Below are positions 34,446 through 47,128 of a DNA stretch of 64,000 nt, piece by piece. The notes below the pieces were generated by a model, which made no database searches, had not been told where the DNA came from, and saw only the letters and a program-made list of their open reading frames with translations. Each line of letters starts with the position of its first letter. Position 1 is the first letter of the stretch. Both the position numbers and the translations under genes were made by a program. Source of the stretch: Ephemerocybe angulata (taxonomy: Eukaryota; Basidiomycota; Agaricomycetes; Agaricales; Psathyrellaceae); the NCBI GenBank assembly GCA_013368325.1, contig JAACJK010000067.1:186001-250000 (forward strand). The letters run 5' to 3'.

Positions 34446-35435
34446 AGTCCTCAAGGGGTGTGAAGAGAGCGAAGGTGGGTGGTGGTTGGGGTGATAGAAA
34501 CTGTTGATTGCTGTTACCGCAACCTGTCAAAGATGTCAAGGGTTCGCATTAGGCGCCGTGGGGCTTTCTGGCCGTTTCGCCCACAGGGCCTCTCTAGTGG
34601 TTCGACGTTCTCCATAGCCTCAAGGGTCTTGACTTATCTGTCTTCTCCGGTTTAAAGTGAACACAACTGAGCAGAAAGCAGGCATGAATGAAGAGCGGCC
34701 TCGCTTAGATTACTCAAATTTTAAGCTCAGCTACAGCCGGCCGGACGCCACCGTGAATGTTAGTTGCAGGGCCCTGACATGACTTGCCTTTACTACTCGG
34801 AGTATGGGCGCCTACATCAGAGTATACAGGCCCTTCTATAGGCAAAGCTAATAACCGCCAATAAAGAACCTGGGCGCTTGAAGGGAAGTCTTGCCTAAAT
34901 CTGAGCTTGAATCTGCTTGAATTTGGTGCGAATCTTCCCGCGCGCCGGCTTCCGAGTCCTCCCTCCTTTCCTTTGTCCCAGATCCCTATCCCGACTCCCC
35001 ACTCATTCTCGTATCCTCTCCCCTTTTTTTTGCTAAAACTCTTTGGACCTAGAGAAAACATATGGAGAACATTTTTTCATTCAAACTTCTATGGACTGCT
35101 GACAGACGGGGTTGAGGGTATCGTGGTACCGAGTACCTATGCAAAGTGAAGGAGAGATTGAGAAAGGAAACCGAGACAAAGGCCGGGACTGGGGAATGGA
35201 AATGAAAAACTGGTGCGGATATGGTACAGTGAGGGAGGAATGCGGGCTGGTAAATATTACTTTGCTTCGTGATTAGTTCGTGGCCAAAGAGGTATGTGCG
35301 TCTGTGAGAATAGGTGGGAATAGATGGGAGCTGACGAGAAGTAGGGAGGGCATAGGGAGGATGTGATGCGAAAAGCTGAGAGATGAAGGGAAATAAAAGG
35401 AGATTGTTTCTAGGTCGTCGAGAAAGGATGGGCGC
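34446..35435. other. Intergenic region between EH-domain and HMG-box genes
   Basis: About 1 kb, promoter side of the EH gene and 3' side of the HMG gene (both minus strand). Pyrimidine- and purine-rich patches only; no supportable feature. Confidence 0.5.
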
Positions 35436-36584
35436 TTAGTCCATCATGGTGCTTGGTTCGCATGCAGCGTCCATGTCGAAGAAATCGTCCGGCCGGAAGC
35501 CATATTCGGCCTCGGCTTTCTCCCAAGGGTCCGATATGGTCGAACTGGAAAACAGAGGCGTGTCTACCCGCTCCAGCTGTGCCAGAGGCACCAAGGCACC
35601 GAGCGGGGACAGCTGCTCTGGAGAGGGAGAGAGCTCGGGGAGGTCGAGGACGAAATTGTCGAGCGCGCTTTCATATAAGAAGACCTCATGCACAGTGCTG
35701 GCAGCATAGGGCTTCACCCCGAAGACGTACTCGGTGTTGTCCATGAAGACCGGGATATCGCGCCTGTCTAGGTTCATGGTGGATGGCACAAGTTCTGGAA
35801 CAGGTCCGTTGTATTCACTCTTCGAAAAAGAAGGTCAGGATCCGCGTAGTATCGATGGTGTCAAGACGCGACTTACCTCGTGCCTGATCGTAGGTGACAA
35901 CAACAGAGGGGGGATATCATCGTTGGAGACGTATCCATCCTCAGAGTCGGTCTGGGCTTCAGACGGGCTGGTTGCGGGCGAGCTACCAGAATGTGTGGCA
36001 CTGGGTGTAGGCGAATCCGATCGTGGGCTAGAAACGTGGTACCGACGAGCAGCAGCCGTCGATCGAGGACGCAGGCTCCGGGCAGTGGCGACCACAGGAG
36101 CGCGACACTCTACACTGTACTCATCATCCTCCTCATCCTCGCTATCGGTGTACTCGGCCGCGATGATCCTGCTCTTCCTGCTCCTCGCCACTCCAACAAT
36201 CTGGGTCTTCGCAGCACTGGCGCCAGAGCTCGAGCTCCTAGTTCGCTTCGCCGGCTTCTTCGTCGTGCTCTTGCCCGACGGCGCATATCGATAGTCGGGA
36301 TACATGAGATTGTGCTCCTCCTTCTCCTTGTCGGCCTGCAACTTGAACGGGAGTTGCTCCTCCTCGGACAGGGCCTTCCAGGCCTTCCCAGCCTGCTTGC
36401 TGACGTCGTTCTGGTTGGTCTTGGAACCGTCAGAGGGTGGGGGTGCCCGAGCCGCGTTGACCTGGTTGTAGTAGGATCGGAAGACGATGAAGGCGTTGCG
36501 AGGGCGCGGGACGTGTGTTTCGTCCCCAGCACGCGCGTGGCTTGCCTTGCGCGTGTAGGGAGTCGAGCGTGTTTTAGCAGCCAT
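35436..36584 (-). CDS. HMG-box (MATA-HMG type) transcription factor
   Basis: Sequence-specific nuclear DNA-binding protein. Exons 35877-36584 and 35436-35819 sum to 1092 nt, 363 residues. The HMG box spans about residues 25-105: HVPRPRNAFIVFRSYYN at the start, KQAGKAWKALSEEEQLPF in the middle and KEKEEHNLMYPDYRYAP at the end. RPRNAFI..R and YPDYRYAP are hallmarks of the mating-type/Rop1/Prf1 branch. A basic patch (TKKPAKRTRSSS) follows as a likely nuclear localisation signal, then an acidic stretch (DSEDEEDDE). The C-terminal exon is acidic and aromatic, a possible activation domain (SISDPWEKAEAEYGF region, DDFFDMDAAC). The open frame upstream of 36584 lacks ATG and is likely 5'UTR. No pheromone or receptor gene is nearby, so a mating-type locus is not supported. 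Confidence 0.82.
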
Positions 36585-39287
36585 TAGAAGTGGAGGAGGG
36601 GTGGTAGTGGGGATGGTAGGGATGGTGGGGATGGTGGAGGAGGAAGGAGTGGTGGTAGATATAGATGAGGAGGGATCGGCTGAGTGGCTCGTATTAGAGG
36701 AGACGGAACCAAAATGAGCGCGGGAGTGGAGGGTCTTATTTCCGTTAGAGGTAACCGCGACAGATCCAGGGGTGGCCTTGTAGATGGACGCTAATTGAAC
36801 AACATCAGATCTGGAGTGATTGTGTGACTCGCTTGAGGGGGGTGCGGGGCGGCGGTGCTGTGGGAGTGGAAGCAAATTGTCTCTGCGACCGAGACAGAAG
36901 TCTTGCAGCGTGCCCCGTCCAAGGGAGACCTCCCAGCCTTCGTCTATTCCGAATTAGCGAGACCGGTCAATATTACAGACGTCGAAGGACGTACGGTCGT
37001 ATGCCACTGGCATCCGGTTTTCAAGTCGTCTTGAGCAACGATCTGGCTGACGGCTCCGACCATGGACATTACGGAAGGCAGGCATTCTGCAGGGTACTTT
37101 ATTGACGGAAGAGGAAGAAAGGGTTAGAAGGAGACAGGATTTTGGCTTGTAGTCCAGTTCTCCGTTTTCTGGAGGCGAGATATGATGTACAAGGTCCTGG
37201 AAGCTTTGGCAAAGGCTCTTTTTTGAACCTCTCCGCTCGAACCTCTCCGCTCATCCCAACTTTGGACCAATTTGGAAGAGTCGACGGCATACCCTAGTTA
37301 AAAGAACATCGTTGCTGCCTTGAGGCAAATCCCTTCACAGCCTGACCCGTATGTGACTGCGCACGGACGAGTCCATGATGTGAAAGGATATATGGAGATT
37401 CCAAGAGAATGAACGTTGAGAGTAGCGATCGAGATGGGGGGGACTTTGTTTTCTTTCTCTTTCAAATATTAGATGATGGTGGAGTCGGCGCTTCTGTCTA
37501 TCAGGCCTCGCCACAAAGAAGTCTGGCACCTTCCAGAGAAATTCCGTGCACGCGCCGCATTTCGAAATCCTAAATGACGGCGTTTTGAACGTCGCAATAG
37601 ATAGGCGCCTATCTGCGCCCCGTCGATGGCTCCCAACCTTCGAAGGGAGAGGGTATGAAGTAGAGATCGGACAGATGAGCGATTGAATCGGAATCTGATT
37701 TTGTCACAAGGACGGCGGGGAGAGAACATGGTGGCGCTTGGGTCTAAACCGTTTAACGAACCGATTGATGGAGGATGATCCTATCCTGGATCAATCACCT
37801 CAGGCTCCCGCCGTTGCACAACACATTGGGCGTTGTAAATTTACCTTCTTCACGACGGAACCAAATACAAGATAGACGGTGTCCAGGCACGACTGCTCCC
37901 TGGAATATAAGGCTCTGGTAAGCGCCCTGGTGCAGGGTCGCGCTTGGATTGCCACTGACGGAACGAGATTGCAACATGTCATATTTTATCCACATTCTCT
38001 TGTTCCAGAGGAGACACTACAGCCGGAAAGAGCTGGAAAGTAGCTTCTAGGACATTTTAATGCTCGATCAGATAATAATGTGGTGACAAACGAGCTCGTC
38101 AAACTTGATTCATTGACGTGCCAGTGGACCCATCGCGATATCGAGAGGAAAGCCCGACGGGCTCTTACTAGCGGAATGAACGAGGGAATACCATGCAGGA
38201 TCGATCTAAGAAAGAAGACCATACGGTAGGTAAGGCCGCAGGCGAGCCTTGAAGAAGACCTTACTTCCATGTCTAGACAAAGCGACTTTGGCGATGGTCA
38301 TCTGCCCAAACATAACGCCTCATGTTGCACCCAAGGTTTTCCAGCATGTTTTGACTCGTTTACCCAGATGTCGTGAAACTTGCTCCCAGTCCGGCGCACA
38401 ATGCGAAGGTTACAAAGAGACTGTAGAGAAGAGGGAAAGGGACCCAGGGACCCGGCCAGACTCACGGATCTGAGTCATGAGGGTACAGGGCCCCAGGCTC
38501 GCTTGCTGCGGGCATCTGGGAACGGAAGTAGGACATCAGCACACGTTTTGCCCAAGACCATGCCCCAGTCCAGCTGAGTAGAGAAATGGCTGATTGGAAG
38601 TCACTAATTTGGGTTGGAATCCCACGTATCTTCCTTTCTCTCTGCACCACTCTTCCACCGCACCCAAACTAGCCATTTTATCGCCTCCCGCGAAACGTGC
38701 TCGAAACTCAGACAAAGGAACATTGGCATATGACGCAGAAGGTCAAAATAAAGGATTTGGCGACGGTAAAAGGGTGGAGAGGATGTGTCGGTAGTTATTG
38801 GACCAGGTTCAAGGGACCGGACTTGCCGTTGTCACAACTCTCCGCGCGGTTTTCCAGTTCTGCGGAGATGGCCGAACAAAGCCAAAGTCGCCGGTGATCT
38901 GCGATTGATGGCGCCAAAAGCTTCAGAACCAAATATGTACACAGGGTTGTGCGTCATTGGGTCGCCGGTGCCCGTGAGCGCCTGCCCAGCGTAGTCGTCG
39001 GGATGCATCACACCCGCAGCGTCGCCGACGTTAAGCTCGTCCTGCTGCAAAGCCAACATTCGTACTTGGCCAGAAACTTCTAGTCAACTACCAACTACGG
39101 TTAGAACTGTGAGTCGATTGGTTTGTGGGATCCCGAAGTTTGCATGGTCTGAATCGCAATATCTTAGGCTGGATTGTGGTTTCACCTGAACCTCCAAACC
39201 TACATTCAACTTGGCCCCACCATCTTCCAAACGCTATCTTCCATACACACACACTCTCTTGTCTTCCACGCTTCTTACCTGCGCAAT
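36585..39287. other. Intergenic region between divergent HMG-box and MGR3-like genes
   Basis: About 2.7 kb. The part next to 36585 has GGTGGGGAT-type repeats, probably leader sequence of the HMG gene. A 75-codon ATG frame on the minus strand (38832-39059) has coding-like third positions but matches no family I know and lacks neighbours that would explain it. Everything else is featureless. Confidence 0.5.
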
Positions 39288-40972
39288 ATGGTCCAAATCT
39301 CCCCAACCGTCCGAATGGCTTCCACAGCTCTGACTCGGACTGGGCATGTCCACTCATTCAGGGCCACGACTGCCAGGTTTACTGCTCGAAAATCCCTCTT
39401 GAGCTCCCCCAGACTTTCCCCTTCAATACGACACGCCGACGCTCGGAGATTTAGTGACAAACCGCCCCTAAACTCCATACCTGGTCAATTCGAAAGTTCG
39501 AAGGCAGATAAAGCTGGCCGCAATCAGACGACGAACGCAAATCCGTCGTCACATCCGTCTGACAGGGAACCCGGAACAACATCCCCGCCCCCTCCAAAGC
39601 TGGAAGTTGAAGACAAGCCACGTTCCACAACGTTGTTTACCGCTTTGCTCGTCGCAGGGGGCGCTTTGACGGTATACGGGATGTAAGCAGGCTCTTTCGC
39701 GTCTATCGGATTGCGACTAATGGATACGATGTAGATATGAGATTTGGCGCAATATGACTATCTGGCCCAAGGAACTGCGAAGCGACCTTCGCCAAGGTCT
39801 ATTGGAAGACTTGCGCGGAAACCGGGAGATAAGCGCCCAATACCTCTACCGGTTCGTTCACCCCACGTTGTACATTCATTAGCCAATTTAGAACTAATTT
39901 TATTTTATAGAGCATGGAAAGAGGCAAAGGATATGCCAATTGACAAGTTCGGATATCACCCTTACCTCAAGCTCAGCGGCATCGCCATCGCCCTCGCTGG
40001 GGTCCTCGAAGCAGATGGCAAAGCGGAGAACGCATATCACATCTATCAGGAAGCGCTGCAAGTCCTTCAAGTTGAAGGGAGCGACTCGCCTACTGCCCGC
40101 ATTCGCTCGGGCCTTTCGCCCCAAGAACGCATGCGTGCCGTTGCCATCGCGTACAAGCTAGGGGAGCTCGCTCACGCTCTCGGGAAACCGAAGGAGGAGG
40201 AGGAGAAGTGGTTGGTGTATAGCGTAGAATCTGTGCTGAAAGATGTGATGGGCTCATCTGAGGCTGACTTCGAGCCGAAGGAAGGTGCGGCGCAGTTGAA
40301 AGAGATGATGGAGACGCTGCGGACGCCGCGATGGGCTGTAAAGCACGATATTGCGGCGCCATTTGAGGCTCTCGGAGCTTTCTACTCACGAGAGGGTAAA
40401 ATAAGGTGCGCTTTCAATCACTCCTCGCCCTCTGGAAATTAGTCAGTTTACTGACCGCTCCCCCACTTTGTAGTTACGCGATGCCGCTGTACCTTCAAGC
40501 CATCTCTATCCTCATGCCCCCGCCACCCCAATCTACCACCGCGGAAGACCAGTGCCGCGCAGCACAGTTAATGGGCAACATATCCGAGCTCATTCTTCGC
40601 ACAAAGAACGATCCAGAGTCACTCGTTCAGGCTGAGGCGTGGGCGAACAAGGGGCTGGAAATCGCGTCCCGAGTGCGTAAGGGATCGTTTACGACGCACC
40701 CAGTGTGTGAAGTGGCATATGCCTGTATGCTGTTCAACCTTGGCATGATTCGAGAGGTGCGTTTGTTTGGCTCTAGAATCGTCCGTAAGGTTCATACTAA
40801 GTGCTCGCCGTTTTCACAGATGTCTGGGGATCAGACCAAGGCGAGGGAGCTGTTTACTCAAAGCCTGGATCAGTCGAGGATTATCGGCCTTCATGAGGGC
40901 ATTGAAAACGCAGAGAAAGCGATTCATGAATTAGGGCGGGAAACCAGCACTCCGACAATTTCTTCGGCCTGA
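39288..40972 (+). CDS. MGR3-like mitochondrial inner-membrane TPR protein, copy 1
   Basis: Yeast Mgr3 is an adaptor of the mitochondrial i-AAA protease that delivers unfolded inner-membrane proteins. Exons 39288-39682, 39735-39851, 39911-40405, 40474-40756 and 40820-40972 sum to 1443 nt, 480 residues. The N-terminus is an Arg/Ser-rich presequence (RFTARKSLLSSPRLS). One transmembrane helix (LFTALLVAGGALTVYG) ends at exon 1. TPR-like helices follow: KLSGIAIALAGVLEADGK, AYHIYQEALQVLQ, then RAVAIAYKLGELAHALGK and EEEKWLVYSVESVL. The APFEALGAFYSREGK and AMPLYLQAISILMP blocks are strongly conserved with the second copy at 49568. Exon 2 is 117 nt in both copies. Its last 24 codons are duplicated with segment C. 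Confidence 0.8.
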
Positions 40973-43543
40973 TACCCCTCTGTAAACTTGGTTAAGGGGG
41001 AAGGGTCTATGATACCGGTGCTTGAGCTCCAAGGCTAGAGCCTGTTTTAGGTACTTGAGCCTAAAGACCACGTAGGCCTTGGAATCAAACACGCCTCATC
41101 CTTCAAACGACTGGCGCTAAACCAGAGTAGAGAGCCTGTTGGTTCGACGAAGCCACAAAGGTCTATTGGAGGTTTTTATCAAGCTTTTGTTACTATCAAG
41201 CAGAATGGTCCAGACTGTGAAGAGGACCGGGCTCAGGCAGTGAGTCAAAGGCACGGAAGCGTAAAGTAGATAGGTTGTCGGACACACGTCTCGTTGGATG
41301 AGGAAGCTGAGGATCTGGGGCTATATCAGTACTTGTTGGGAGTCGTGCTATGATTCTGGAGAATGCTATATCGTCTAATGGTTTGTCAGCTACTTTGCGG
41401 ATGTGGAGGAGCATTCGGGTGGAAAGGATGGCGTGGGCGTCCAATTCATATCTTCAGCGCAATGAATTTGTCATTAGATCTGCGGTTCGCCTTTTGGAGC
41501 GGGCCACGTATTGACTCACAGTATAAGAATATCCTTGTACGCATCCCGCGCAACCCAATTCACGGCGACATTGGCAGATATTAGCACTAGTAACATAAAA
41601 AGATTGGTCAGTGACAGAAGTCTATGGTCACGCCGCCTGGACTCCTCAAGGACTCGTAGTCTGACGCACCTGCGAGGCACAAGAAGTACAAAATTCCATC
41701 GCTGTAGAAAGCAGTCAAGAGCTTGCTATGGAAGCCCCAGTGTTTGCGAAATAGCAAGACTGCCATGAGAAGCATAGCAATGGTGACACTGCCCAAGAGG
41801 GTGGCATATACGGCTGAGAGAAGAGGGCCGTTGCTGCTTATCATCATGCAGGTGGTTCCGGCCGGTACTGGCGAATTTGTGACTGGGGGTGCCTAGGTCA
41901 GAGTATGCCAGAGACAGGATATACGGGATGGCGTGTAAGAGTAAAACTGACATTTGACTGAGGATATGTGTGCACCAAGGAAATACGCGACCACCGCATG
42001 TATAACCTAGTCGTGTCAAGTAAGGGCCCTGTCATGGAAACGTAACGGACGAGGGAAACTCACTATAAATTGAACCACAAGAGCGACCAATATTCGTCTG
42101 CCCCTCCCGGAGATGGCATACACCCTGTAGAATAATATCGCTGTCAAAGGGCAAGTCGAGTGGCTAGGTTAGAAACGGCTGTCACCCGCATCCCAAGCCA
42201 CTGACCTTCAGAGGTTATAATAATAAACAGGGACGCTGCTAAAGATTATTCAGTGAATAGAAGTATGCAAATCCCTTGGGTAGCTTACCAGCCGTAAGCC
42301 TGAACCACTGAAGACATCCGTTGACTGAAAAGTTGTCCGCGAAGAAAGTACCTGAAAATGAGCATCAAGTTAAAAGGGTTCATGAAAACGAAGAGAATTC
42401 TTACCAGGCACTACGGTAGCGGAGAAAACTTTGAAGAAGATTGAATACCGTACAACGATGAATAGCAGTTTAGGGATGCTGAGCGGTGCTGTCCACATGT
42501 GCCGAACCTAATACCAAGTGTGAACTTGAAGATGGCTGGGAAATTACGAAGACAGATTCTTACTTCGTCGGGAAGAGTTTGGATGTAGTCCACAACCTAA
42601 AGAAGGAAACAAGTGAGTAGCGTGTGGGTGCCAGAAGGAGGAAAGCTATCTGACAACAATGGTGCAGCTACTTATAATCTGAATACCACAGTGGTGAGAT
42701 GTCGGCGAGAGTAAATTAATCAATGCTGCTCTCCTCTGGTTTAAAAGCTGTAGAAGGGCGTACCGCGTACTGCGTAATGGTTTGAATCAGCAATCGCCCA
42801 GGCTACATGGAAGACGCCTGCCTGACATTCCAAATTGCCTGCGCCTTAAAGGCGGCGAGAGAAGATTCTGCCATTGCAGCGTCGCACCACGTTCCAAACA
42901 GAGCCAGAAACAACTTAACAGTCGGTACGGGGGTTCTTCCAGAGGGTTGTAGCAGTTTTAGATGTTGCAGAGCCTCCCATTGTCGGTCGGGTAGCTCAGA
43001 GGAAACAGTCTCCTGCGGCCACGTCGAACGTATGGCAGGGAAGTCACCCAGAAGTGAGCCTTGCCGGGTTCGTATGTGACTTGGAGGAAGAAGGACCGAT
43101 AATCCGTTGTTGGGGGACAGAACTGGCGAATGTGCTGGGCCCTCGAGCTCGAAGGGTGAAGTGGTGGCTAGGACCTCTTGGGTGAAGAGGGGGAGGTTGG
43201 GAAGGAAACGGAAGCGGGAGGGGAGGGTGAAGAGTGGCAGGTTGGGAAGGAAGCTCCCGAGGCATTTCTCATGCTACGCTGATTGAATAGCACTTGATGG
43301 GGTTGAATTTGAATTGGCGCCCACGGCTAGTCTCATTGACCAGCCTCTAGTTCAAGCTTTTGAGGAAACAGTCGTTCTCTGCTCTCATATTCATTCAGTC
43401 TTAAGTTAAGTATAGGCACTTGCATCCGCATTAATATTGAGTTCAAGGCGGAGCAGAGCCCTGTGAGTTTCCTGTACAGCCCTCCCGGGAATCAAAGCAA
43501 ATTAGTAGCCGACCGACTGAAAGCCTCTTCACATTGGTTCGCA
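40897..43543 (-). repeat. Duplicated segment B (inverted relative to segment C)
   Basis: Minus-strand sequence from 43543 to 40897 matches 55300-58028 throughout with few substitutions, and 41240-43543 also matches segment A. The right-hand boundary in the B orientation lies inside the last exon of the MGR3-like gene: GGGCATTGAAAACGC at 40897 equals the reverse complement ending at 58028. B and C therefore form a ~2.65-kb inverted repeat separated by 11.8 kb. Confidence 0.88.
41196..42874 (-). CDS. DUF6533 integral membrane protein, copy B
   Basis: Same 12-exon plan as copy C with intact reading frames in the exons I checked: MAESSLAAFKAQAIWN, the 6-nt and 24-nt exons, VVDYIQTLPDE, FKVFSATVVPG, AILFYRVYAISGRGRR, VIHAVVAYFLGAHISS and the final LDAHAILSTRMLLHIR..DHSA. 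Differences from C are mainly substitutions, which suggests recent duplication and retained function. In this copy the gene converges on the MGR3-like gene at 39288, only 223 bp from its stop. Because MGR3 is complete here and only a scrap accompanies C, this is probably the source locus on that side. Function unknown; multi-pass membrane location inferred. Confidence 0.75.
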
Positions 43544-43689
43544 TCCCCTCTCGTCACCTCCCGTCACACGGACGCATTTGGTGCCCTGCAGATAGTCCAT
43601 GCCGCCGATCCAACTCCAGTTCTTTGCGCCGACCACGGACCGACGATTTTGCAATGGGCCTGCCCGGATGTCCAACCATCTCCCGCCCA

Positions 43690-43856
43690 CTCGCGAGCGC
43701 GAGTACACCGGAGGTGTGCGCCAGCGAGCGAGTATGTAATAAACGGTACTATACAGGCTAATGAATTAATGAATCTACGACTCAGAACACTCGAAGGGTA
43801 CATTTTCCGCCTGCTCGCGAGCGCGAGCACACCGTAGGTGTTCGTCAGCGAGCGAG
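43690..43856. repeat. Pair of 43-bp hairpin-forming direct repeats
   Basis: Two related units, 43690-43732 and 43814-43856, separated by 81 bp. Each begins CTCGCGAGCGCGAG, has ACACC-N3-GGTGT at its centre and ends CAGCGAGCGAG, so each can fold into an imperfect hairpin. They lie between the edge of segment B and the truncated F-box gene. Confidence 0.75.
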
Positions 43857-43950
43857 CGAAGGCTTACCTGTGCATGTATGTATCCCAAAGTGTGCACTAT
43901 CCTGAGCAGAAACGTAGATGAGAGGGGCCTAGGTTCGGCAGGGTAATGAA

Positions 43951-44541
43951 TTAAAAACTGTAGCTCCAGAAGCAAGGATGTAGGCGCCACCTAGTGCCCA
44001 TTTGATGAGACCTTTCGATCCACAGGCGTGTCATCCGAAGCACCTGCATGAGGCGGGTGGCCCAACGAGCTGCCAATTCAATTTTGGGCAGATTTGGTCC
44101 CAAACGAAAGTCGTCGTCGAGCGCGGTCGGCAAATGGGGGAGACCTTGGAACAGAGACGGAATATAGATGTTGATTGAACTCCACAGCATGGGGGTCTGC
44201 AGTGCAAGCTGCCGCCAACGGCGGCAGACGTGGCTGAGGGCGACAGCGGGGTGGGCGTTCGATATCCATTCATCGCGATGGCCAGGATGTGTTAACAGAG
44301 TGAGAAAGAGGGTAGATAGTATATCGTCGGGGAGTCCCTTGATGGGTGAGAGAAGGGCGGTATGGCGCCGGATACGTGCCGCTCGTCCATCTCGCGCAGC
44401 GGTGAGCACGACAATCTGTGCTTCCAATTCTTCGAGAACAGCTTTGTCTTCTTGAATTATAGCTTTTATGATCGGAATTTCGCCCTCTGTGGGGACATAG
44501 TTCGTGTCTAGATGCTTGAGGAAAGGCGAATCCATCATCAT
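43951..44541 (-). pseudogene. F-box protein gene, N-terminal fragment
   Basis: Reads MMMDSPFLKHLDTNYVPTEG, then a short coiled stretch (EDKAVLEELEAQIVVLTAARD), then the F-box: IKGLPDDILSTLFLTLL..HVCRRWRQLALQTPMLWSSI. The order 'DSPF..L.TNYVP..E', coiled coil, 'P.DIL..IF' and 'CR.WR.LAL.TP.LW' is the standard start of Agaricomycete F-box proteins. Similarity stops after RLWIERSH, where a few unrelated codons lead to a stop at 43951. The usual C-terminal leucine-rich region is missing. A fitting C-terminal fragment lies at 58029-58454 beyond segment C. An independent short F-box protein is possible but less likely. Confidence 0.65.
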
Positions 44542-45366
44542 GGTGGTTCGAGATCAAGAACTTGAAGAAGGTCCAGGGAGCTTTTGACAACAATGACAAT
44601 CACGTGCAGCCCGGAGTGGATAACAGGCGCTCTTTGGGCGCTCGATCCGTTTCTGTTCGTCAATACACAACCACCGGCCTCCTCGTCAGTATACTTGTAG
44701 CAGAAGATGCAGCGAGAGCCATTTTCTTCGACTGCCGCCTAGCGCCGCCCACTCCCCCTTGAACCCGCCTCCGGTAGCTCTCCAGACTTTCAGTGGCAGC
44801 AAAGGGTTTTCAACATGATAACAGTCACAGTGTGTATTACCTCGGACTGCGCTGCAGGCAGAAGTATTTACACGCTTTACTCTCAGGGCTGTTTTCGTTG
44901 CTGCAATCCGAGCGGAAATTATGGCTACCACGGTTGGGCGGGATGCAACCGATGAGCCTACATAGGAAGGTATTGGGAGGAGAACAACTCGTGTGTGCAA
45001 GTTGACTTTCTGACTCTTAACCCGTTTGAATCGCCACCGTCGACGACCCCGGCCCAATATTTATCGTCGCCTCTAGGCTCTGAACGCACTACAACTCTTG
45101 TGACCATCCCTGATCCGAATTAAATCCGATTCCTTGTGTGCATCTCGGTGGGAATCACTCCACCATGAACTCTTTTGTAGAGAACTTTCAAGTCACCGGA
45201 TAGATTTCGGAATGTCATCCGAGCAACTCGTAAGGTCTGTCTGAGCCTGTCAACAAATTACAATTAAAGCTAATGAACAATCATTACACGTATCCCCCAC
45301 ATTGATCATCGCTTTAGTCTAGGACCTTGGTAGAACCCGACTCGACTCATCGACGCCTTGCCGACA
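44542..45366. other. Intergenic region between divergent F-box fragment and dioxygenase gene
   Basis: No coding evidence. Several pyrimidine-rich tracts precede the dioxygenase start. Confidence 0.45.
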
Positions 45367-46701
45367 ATGGCAACCATCCTTAGTCCAGCAGCTTCATTAT
45401 CGCAGAGTCAACAACCAGATATCGATTACCACCCCGACGAAGCAAAATGGCGTGCCCGCACTGCCCGGCGTCTTGCGGATAATCCATCTCTTCCTGACAT
45501 TCCTCTGCCTGCTGGTTTCCCAGATACAATAACGGGTTCCCTGGCGTGGGAAGGTAAAGACTGGAACGACGAGACTGAATGGGTGTACACTTTGTCCACG
45601 GAGGAGTTAATGGAGATCGACGAGGCAGTTCAGTACTTTGAAGGTGCGTACAGGTCTGCACTCTCCTGAGGATCCGCGACTCATATGAGGACATTCCATA
45701 TAGGTCTAAATCTCCCAATATACCAAATTTCACCCTCGACATTTCCACTCCCAACTCTTGGGCCTGTCCTCCAGCAACTGTCATCGTCTCATCTCCACGA
45801 CCCTGGTACCGCCCGCGGCTTTGTCGTCATTCGCTCCATCCCCGTCGCGACATACACCCGCTTTCAAAACCTCGCCATATACGCCGGTATATCTGTGTAC
45901 ATTGCACCTACGCGCGCTCTCCAGGATCCTGGGACAGGCGGTGTCATTGGGCACATAACCGATCTTAGGGAGACCTTTGAGTCAAGCCTTTTGGGCGCGG
46001 CGAGCTACACTAACGAATCCCAGCCCTTCCACAGTGACCCTGGGGATATTGTAGCGCTTTTTTGCTTGGAGGTTGCCGGAGGGGGAGGGGGAGGAAGCAA
46101 GCTTGCGAGCAGCTGGAGGGTGTACAACGAGTTGGCGAAGGCGAGGCCAGATCTATTGGGGGTGCTGGCAGGGAAATTTCCTCTTGAAATGTTCAATCGG
46201 GCACCACCGTATCGAATGCGCTCGATGCTCTTTCATCACGATGGGAAGATCATCATCCAGAATGCTCGACGACTATGCACTGGATACATGGGTCTTCCTC
46301 GATCGAAAGATATCCCTCCTATCACTGAAGCACAGGCAGAGGCACTGGACGCACTGCACTTCCTGGCAGAGAAGTACCATCTGAAACTGAACTTTCAAAA
46401 GGGTGATATACAGTACGTAAACAACTTGTGCATGTTCCATGCAAGGGACGAGTTTCTGGACACCTCGGAGAAAAGGTATGGCTGCTCCCAAAGATGCGAG
46501 ATGAACCGTGGCTAACGGCTTGGCTCTATCAGGCGCCATCTCGTCCGAATATGGTTGCGAAACGACGAATTGGGGTGGAAAGTACCTCCACCTCTAGTAA
46601 AGCGTTGGGAGGTCCTCTACGACGCTATACCGCTGGAAAAGCAGAAGTTTCCGCTTGAACCCGAGCTCAGGAGTGCATCTCGCGGGCATACGTCGAAGTA
46701 G
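45367..46701 (+). CDS. TauD/TfdA-family Fe(II)/2-oxoglutarate dioxygenase
   Basis: Oxidises a small organic substrate using Fe(II), O2 and 2-oxoglutarate. Exons 45367-45643, 45704-46475 and 46533-46701 sum to 1218 nt, 405 residues. The iron-binding facial triad is visible: His202 and Asp204 in QPFHSDPGD, and His338 in NLCMFHARDEF. The 2-oxoglutarate-anchoring arginine follows in RRHLVRIWLRND (residues 350-359). GFVVIRSIPV and GVIGHITDLRE are usual for this clavaminate synthase-like fold. No signal peptide, so the enzyme is probably cytosolic. The first in-frame ATG of the spliced model is 45367. Substrate (taurine, a carboxylate herbicide-like compound, or a secondary metabolite) cannot be decided; no biosynthetic cluster surrounds it. 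Confidence 0.85.
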
Positions 46702-47128
46702 GCCAAGAAAATGAAACTCGTGTAAATTATGGACTCTATTCCCGCTGCTGGCGGTTAGAGCATCTAAATAGCTTTAGCAGTCATGCCCAGGCCGTTCGAC
46801 AACCGACTTGTACCCGGAGCCGCATACGGGAAGTCGCTCGATAGGGTTGTTCTGGCGAAGGCTCACCTGGCCGCGTATGACCAATTTTTCGTATCACACC
46901 CTAGGCGTGTATCTTTGAATAACCTTGCCTGGATAATTTAGCGCCGTGGGCAAATTGGCGCCTACTAGCCCACTCACAAACTCATCGCGGTCGGAAAGAA
47001 ATGTATTGTCCTCTGTTAGTACAAATAGTTCGAGATATAAATACACAAGAAGGGAAATTCCTGATCAAGTCCAAGTGCCCAAATGAGCATCAAAACCTCC
47101 ACAACAAGCCAAACGCGAACAACATCTC
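46702..47128. other. Short intergenic gap between convergent genes
   Basis: 3' flanks of the dioxygenase and the ricin-B gene; no feature seen. Confidence 0.5.

Noticed and set aside
35436..36584. Mating-type locus based on the MATA-HMG-like box
   Set aside because: No homeodomain pair, pheromone precursor or pheromone receptor gene lies nearby; HMG boxes of this branch are also found in ordinary regulators.
43690..43856. CRISPR-like repeat array
   Set aside because: Only two units with a single spacer, in a eukaryotic genome; hairpin repeats or element ends are far more likely.
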